Positions 60,345 to 64,000 of a stretch of 64,000 nucleotides of DNA are shown here, in pieces. The stretch's first letter is position 1. Each line of letters opens with the position of its first letter. The notes beneath the pieces are model-generated. The model was not told the origin of the DNA and did no database searches. It was given only the letters and a program-made list of their open reading frames with translations. A program made the translations under genes and the position numbers. The DNA comes from Hyphomicrobiales bacterium (GTDB taxonomy: Bacteria > Pseudomonadota > Alphaproteobacteria > Rhizobiales > Rhizobiaceae): contig UCGV01000028.1 in assembly GCA_900471925.1 (NCBI GenBank), forward strand, positions 62,001 to 126,000. Direction: 5' to 3'.

Positions 60345-60371
60345 AGCCCCGGCACGAAACGTACCGGGGCT
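60345..60371 (-). terminator. Terminator of the MFS-transporter gene
   Basis: AGCCCCGG and CCGGGGCT (60345-60352, 60364-60371) form an eight-base stem, extendable with one mismatch. Read on the minus strand it follows the transporter stop by 37 bases and is followed by TTTCA. Likely intrinsic terminator. Confidence 0.7.
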
Positions 60372-60408
60372 CCTTTCCACGGGTGCTGCCAGGCGGGGGC
60401 GGCAGTAC

Positions 60409-61866
60409 CTATGAGGAAATATCTTCGAGCCTGCGCCCGACGGTTTCGATCATTTGCGTTGCTGCGAGCGCACCGATGACGGCAACAATCCCAAACATGA
60501 TGAAGACCGAATTGATGCCCTGGGCGCCAACCATGTAGCCGACCGTCGCCGGACCGACGGCCGAGGCGATGCGCAGCCATGAGGTGGCAAGACCTGTTCC
60601 AATCGCACGCATGCGCGTCGGGTAGATTTCCGGCGTATAGAGATAAAGCACAGCATTGACGGAGCCGACGACGCCATAGGCAAGCGTGGCAAGCGGAATG
60701 AGCGTCCAAAGGCTGGCCGCACCACCAGCTGCCAGTGCGGCCAGGAGAACGGCGCCAACCAGGAAGGAGACGACGGCCCAGGTGCGCCGGCCGATGCGAT
60801 CGATGCAGAAGGCACAGGCGAGCAGGATCACGACCTGCGCGACATTGGTCATCGAGGCGGCCCTCAACGCACTGCCGAGTTCCAGCGAGTAGACGGTATG
60901 ATAGAGCGTCGGCATCCAGTTGTTCAGGCTGTTGGCGACGAAGAAGGAGCTTGCCCAGAGAATCCAGGCGATCACGGTGCGCATGCGGAATGTTGGCGAC
61001 AGCAATTCACGCCAGCGGCTTTTGGTGCGTGGCGCGGGCTGGACCTGGCCACCAAGCGCCAACGTCGCCTCATTATAGGCGCGGTCGTCGAAGGCATAGT
61101 TCGGATCCTTGCGCCTTGCACTCTCCTCTGCCTGGCGGATGATTTTTTCGGCTTCGTCGAGCCGGCCTTGGCCGATCAGCCAGCGCGGCGATTCCGGCAA
61201 CCGATAGAGCATATAGGCGATCAGGAGCCCCGGAATGCCGCCGAGGATGAAGAGCGATTTCCAGCCGAAGACTGGGACGATCAATGTGCCGATTTGTCCG
61301 GTTACCATCAACCCCACCGGAAAGATCAGTTCATAGAGCATGAAGTTGCGGCCGCGCCCCTTGGCGCGAAGGAGCTCGCTGATATAGGCGGCGGCAACGG
61401 GCATTTCCCCACCGACCCCGATGCCCTGGATCAGACGGCATATGAACAGCATCTGGAAATCACCGGCCAAGATGCAGGCAAGGCTCATGACCGACATGAG
61501 TGCCGTGGCGGAAGCTGCCATGTGAACGCGGCCAAGCGTTTCGGCGAGACGGCTGAAGAGAAGCGCGCCGACGAGCTGGCCTATATAGCTTGCAGCGATC
61601 ATCCAGCCGATCTCAGCCGGTGTCAGTGCCCAGAGCTTGATCAGGATCGGCAGGACGAAGGCGAGCGACAGCGCATCGAAGGCGTCGAGAAACGTCGCGC
61701 TGCCCATGATGATGCGCGCGCGGCGGTGCCAGGCCGTAAACGGGATCGCCTCGAAACGGGCCGTCAAAACTGCTGCACGACCTGCTAGTCGCGTCTGCTG
61801 CGGCCGGTCGTCCGAGACATCGCCTGCCGCCGAACCTGCGACCAGTGTGCTATTGCTATCGTGCAT
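60409..61866 (-). CDS. MFS transporter (sugar-porter/aromatic-acid type)
   Basis: A 485-residue, 12-helix MFS carrier. The central loop carries the sugar-porter motif LPESPRWLIGQGRLDEAEKI; the first half has IGMI-like DAFDALSLAFVLPILIK and LAETLGRVHM. The start at 61866 (MHDSNS) is favoured because GGGAGGA is four bases upstream. It lies 63 bases after the alpha/beta hydrolase gene on the same strand and probably belongs to the same aromatic/heterocycle operon, importing the substrate. Confidence 0.88.
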   Translation of the reverse strand: MHDSNSTLVAGSAAGDVSDDRPQQTRLAGRAAVLTARFEAIPFTAWHRRARIIMGSATFLDAFDALSLAFVLPILIKLWALTPAEIGWMIAASYIGQLVGALLFSRLAETLGRVHMAASATALMSVMSLACILAGDFQMLFICRLIQGIGVGGEMPVAAAYISELLRAKGRGRNFMLYELIFPVGLMVTGQIGTLIVPVFGWKSLFILGGIPGLLIAYMLYRLPESPRWLIGQGRLDEAEKIIRQAEESARRKDPNYAFDDRAYNEATLALGGQVQPAPRTKSRWRELLSPTFRMRTVIAWILWASSFFVANSLNNWMPTLYHTVYSLELGSALRAASMTNVAQVVILLACAFCIDRIGRRTWAVVSFLVGAVLLAALAAGGAASLWTLIPLATLAYGVVGSVNAVLYLYTPEIYPTRMRAIGTGLATSWLRIASAVGPATVGYMVGAQGINSVFIMFGIVAVIGALAATQMIETVGRRLEDISS

Positions 61867-61929
61867 ATCATCCTCCCAGATCAGCACGGTTAAAAAGGCT
61901 GGCGGCGTCCCCTCGTCGCCAGCTTTGCC

Positions 61930-62766
61930 CTAGTGGGCGACTGCTTCAATCATCTTGCCGATCGCTTCCGCGATGACATCGCTGCATTCGATTGGTGTCA
62001 AATGCCGGGCGCCCGGCAGTATCGTCAGCGATGCGCCGGGGATCGCCTCGGCAAGCTCACGCGCACTCGCAATCGGGGTCGCATAGTCTTCTTCACCGAC
62101 GATGACCGAGACTGGGAAGTCGAAGCTGGGAAGAGCACCGCGAAGATCGGCATCGCCGAGCATGATGCAGGTCGCTTCGTAGGCGTCGAGATCGTTGCGA
62201 ACAAAGATCTCCATCATTTCCTGGACTTTTCGAGGGTTTTCCGCCCGGAACCGGTCTCCGAACCAACGGGTCGCCTGGAATGCTGCCATCGAGGCAAGGC
62301 CTTCGGTACGGGCTTTCTGCGCTCTCGCCCGCCATTCTTCAGGAGCCTTTTCTCCATACCAGGCCGTCGTGTCGATAAGGATCATTGCAGAGACGTGTTG
62401 CGGGTGACGGGCGGCAAAGGCCTGCGTGATGCAGCCGCCCATGGAGCAACCGGCAACGATCACGTCGTCCCAGCCGACCTTGTTCAATACTTCGGCCGCG
62501 TCATCGGCGAAGCGCTCTACTGCCTGGGAAAGAGGCCCGCGGCTGCTCCAGCCATGTCCCCGGCAGTCGATGCTGATGATCTCGGCTTGGCTCTGCAGGC
62601 CGGAGATGACGTCCGTCCAGATGCTGCCGTCAAGGGCGAGCGAATGGATCAGCAGCAGGCGCGGTTTTCCAGGCGTGCCGTATCGCCGGTAAGCGATGGT
62701 CGCCTCATCGGAGACGGTCACGAATTCATAGTGACCGTCCATCTCACGGGTTTCTTGCTGCAACAT
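61930..62766 (-). CDS. Alpha/beta hydrolase (enol-lactonase/deformylase-like)
   Basis: A 278-residue alpha/beta hydrolase. The nucleophile elbow is AGCSMGG with Ser, the acid lies in the VIVGEEDY region and the catalytic His is in GARHLTPIE; the oxyanion region is HSLALDGSIW. The closest well-known type is PcaD (3-oxoadipate enol-lactone hydrolase), though N-formylmaleamate deformylase of nicotinate breakdown has the same fold. It lies 12 bases after the flavin monooxygenase gene, which makes the second reading attractive. The ATG at 62766 follows GGAACA; a later ATG is possible. Confidence 0.85.
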   Translation of the reverse strand: MLQQETREMDGHYEFVTVSDEATIAYRRYGTPGKPRLLLIHSLALDGSIWTDVISGLQSQAEIISIDCRGHGWSSRGPLSQAVERFADDAAEVLNKVGWDDVIVAGCSMGGCITQAFAARHPQHVSAMILIDTTAWYGEKAPEEWRARAQKARTEGLASMAAFQATRWFGDRFRAENPRKVQEMMEIFVRNDLDAYEATCIMLGDADLRGALPSFDFPVSVIVGEEDYATPIASARELAEAIPGASLTILPGARHLTPIECSDVIAEAIGKMIEAVAH

Positions 62767-62778
62767 CTACTGTTCCGA

Positions 62779-63939
62779 TCAGCCGGCCATGGCCAGTTCG
62801 TTTTCGCCAACGAGCGGCACGTTCCAGGCGTCATAGCCATAGAGCCAGGTCGTATCCTCGTTCCCGCCCGACATCCATGTGTTGGCGCTGGAAATCGCCT
62901 GAATGCGCGAGGTGCGCGGCTTGCGGTTTGCCTCGTAGCGGCGGAAGGCGCCCTCGATATCGTCATTGTCCATGGCTTCGAGGCAGCGTGCCAATATAGC
63001 GGCGTCCTCGATCGACGTTGCGGCACCCTGGGCCATATAGGGCGTCATCGGATGGCAGGCGTCGCCCAGCAGCGCGACACGGCCATCGCTCCAGCGCGGC
63101 AGCGGTTCGCGTTCGAGAATTGCCCACTTGTGGCAATCGGGGCAGGCATTCAGCACCATCTGCACTTCCGGGTGGAAGCCTTCGTAAGCGGCCCTCAATT
63201 CCTTGACGTCGCCCTTGGACGACCAGGACTCAGCCGTCATCCAGTCGGCCGATTCCGGGACGCTGGTGACGAAGTAAAGCGAGCTGCGATCTGCTGCCGT
63301 ATAGTAGATGACGATGTGCCGGTCGAGGCCCCACCATTTCGTTCTGGAAGGCGCGATCTTGCCGCCGTTCATCAGGCTAGCATCGAAGACAGCACGGTAG
63401 GCGATGCGGCCCTTGTGCAGCGGCGCGTCGGGTCCGACGATGATCTCGCGCACCAGCGAGTGGACACCGTCGGCGGCAATGACCGCATCGGCTTCGACCT
63501 TGGTGCCGTCGGCAAAGGACAGGCTGACGCCGCCGTTTTTTTGATCAAGACCGACGAGCTTCTTGCCGAGATGGACGATCTCGGGCGGAAGGACCGAGTA
63601 GAGCGCTTCGTGCAGATCGGCGCGGTGCATGCAGAGGAACGGAGCGCCATAGAGGTCTTCCGGCATCGGCAGTTCACGCTTGATCTCGCCGGTGTCCCAG
63701 ACGCGATTGAGGTGGGAATAGGGTTCGAATGCAATCTTCTTGAGGCGGTCCAGCACGCCGATGCCGCGCAGGACATGCGACGAGTTCGGCAGCATCTGGA
63801 TACCGGCGCCGACGCGGGCGAATTTCGGTGCCTGCTCGTAAACCTGAACGTCGATGCCGACCTTGCGCAGCGTTGCCGCAGCGGCAAGGCCGCCCATGCC
63901 GGCGCCAATGATTGCGATCTTCGGTTTGCTCTTGGCCAT
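62779..63939 (-). CDS. FAD monooxygenase, 6-hydroxynicotinate 3-monooxygenase-like
   Basis: A 386-residue class A flavoprotein hydroxylase. Rossmann motif GAGMGGLAAAATL near residue 12, the DG motif (AADGVHSLVRE) and GDACHPMTPYMAQGAATSIEDA near 290. The C-terminal end (EANRKPRTSRIQ, then NTWLYGYD-like TTWLYGYDAWNVPL) closely resembles what I recall of NicC, which hydroxylates and decarboxylates 6-hydroxynicotinate. GGAGGAG precedes the ATG. Related salicylate-hydroxylase-type substrates cannot be ruled out. The rest of its operon lies past the right end of the window. Confidence 0.85.
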   Translation of the reverse strand: MAKSKPKIAIIGAGMGGLAAAATLRKVGIDVQVYEQAPKFARVGAGIQMLPNSSHVLRGIGVLDRLKKIAFEPYSHLNRVWDTGEIKRELPMPEDLYGAPFLCMHRADLHEALYSVLPPEIVHLGKKLVGLDQKNGGVSLSFADGTKVEADAVIAADGVHSLVREIIVGPDAPLHKGRIAYRAVFDASLMNGGKIAPSRTKWWGLDRHIVIYYTAADRSSLYFVTSVPESADWMTAESWSSKGDVKELRAAYEGFHPEVQMVLNACPDCHKWAILEREPLPRWSDGRVALLGDACHPMTPYMAQGAATSIEDAAILARCLEAMDNDDIEGAFRRYEANRKPRTSRIQAISSANTWMSGGNEDTTWLYGYDAWNVPLVGENELAMAG

Positions 63940-64000
63940 GTCGTCTCCTCCGTGTGTCGGTCAAGTTGGGAGGAGCCTAGAGGGGTGACATCAGCATGTA

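Noticed and set aside
1..64000. Insertion sequences, integrases, tRNA-linked att sites
   Set aside because: No transposase or recombinase motif, no tRNA and no long terminal repeats were seen in any reading.

Overview
The window looks like accessory DNA of a Rhizobiales alphaproteobacterium (Rhizobium/Agrobacterium type). The GC is high, genes are packed into short overlapping operons, five complete ABC importers each sit beside their own regulator and catabolic enzymes, and one operon is of TfuA/YcaO type (TfuA was first known from rhizobial trifolitoxin). I see no rRNA, tRNA, CRISPR array, insertion sequence or phage gene. A large plasmid, chromid or chromosomal niche-adaptation region would all fit; the sequence does not decide between them.

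Layout. 0-4.7 kb: sulfur trafficking, with CcdA plus a thioredoxin-like partner facing a periplasmic rhodanese, a YeeE/TsuA-type sulfur transporter, an unusual secreted Cys-repeat protein and a DUF6969-like protein. 4.7-10.7 kb: a GntR-regulated sugar-acid operon with a mandelate-racemase-type enzyme and a fused-permease ABC importer. 11-15.9 kb: a TfuA/YcaO peptide-thioamidation-type operon with a 72-aa candidate substrate, a small downstream protein and two regulators of its own (XRE and a BTAD/TPR protein). 16.2-17.5 kb: a Cys/Met-metabolism PLP enzyme. 17.6-27 kb: a LacI-led operon with a ribose-type importer, a phosphotriesterase-like hydrolase, an amidotransferase-fold protein, a PfkB kinase on the opposite strand, BtpA, TenA and an M20 carbamoylase-like enzyme; its substrate is unknown. 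27-34.2 kb: a degenerate DMSP-lyase-like cupin, then an AraC-controlled polyol importer with a xylitol/sorbitol-type dehydrogenase.

34.3-46 kb: a MalT-like LuxR regulator upstream of a dipeptide/opine-type importer followed by a HyuA-type hydantoinase and two DUF917 (S-methyl-thiohydantoin desulfurase-like) proteins, with no HyuB. 46-49.7 kb: a TetR-controlled EmrAB-type efflux pair. 49.7-55 kb: a sulfonate uptake and desulfonation cluster. 55.4-57 kb: a three-PAS diguanylate cyclase. 57-64 kb: LysR, DUF1989, glycerate kinase, an MFS carrier, an alpha/beta hydrolase and a 6-hydroxynicotinate-monooxygenase-like flavoprotein, which looks like the end of an aromatic or N-heterocycle pathway continuing past the right edge.

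The best candidates for an undescribed system are the TfuA/YcaO locus (11.1-15.9 kb), the LacI/TenA/BtpA locus (17.6-27 kb), the HyuA-DUF917x2 locus (34.3-46 kb) and the Cys-repeat sulfur operon (1.4-4.7 kb). All functions are assigned by reading motifs and context; no database search was run.
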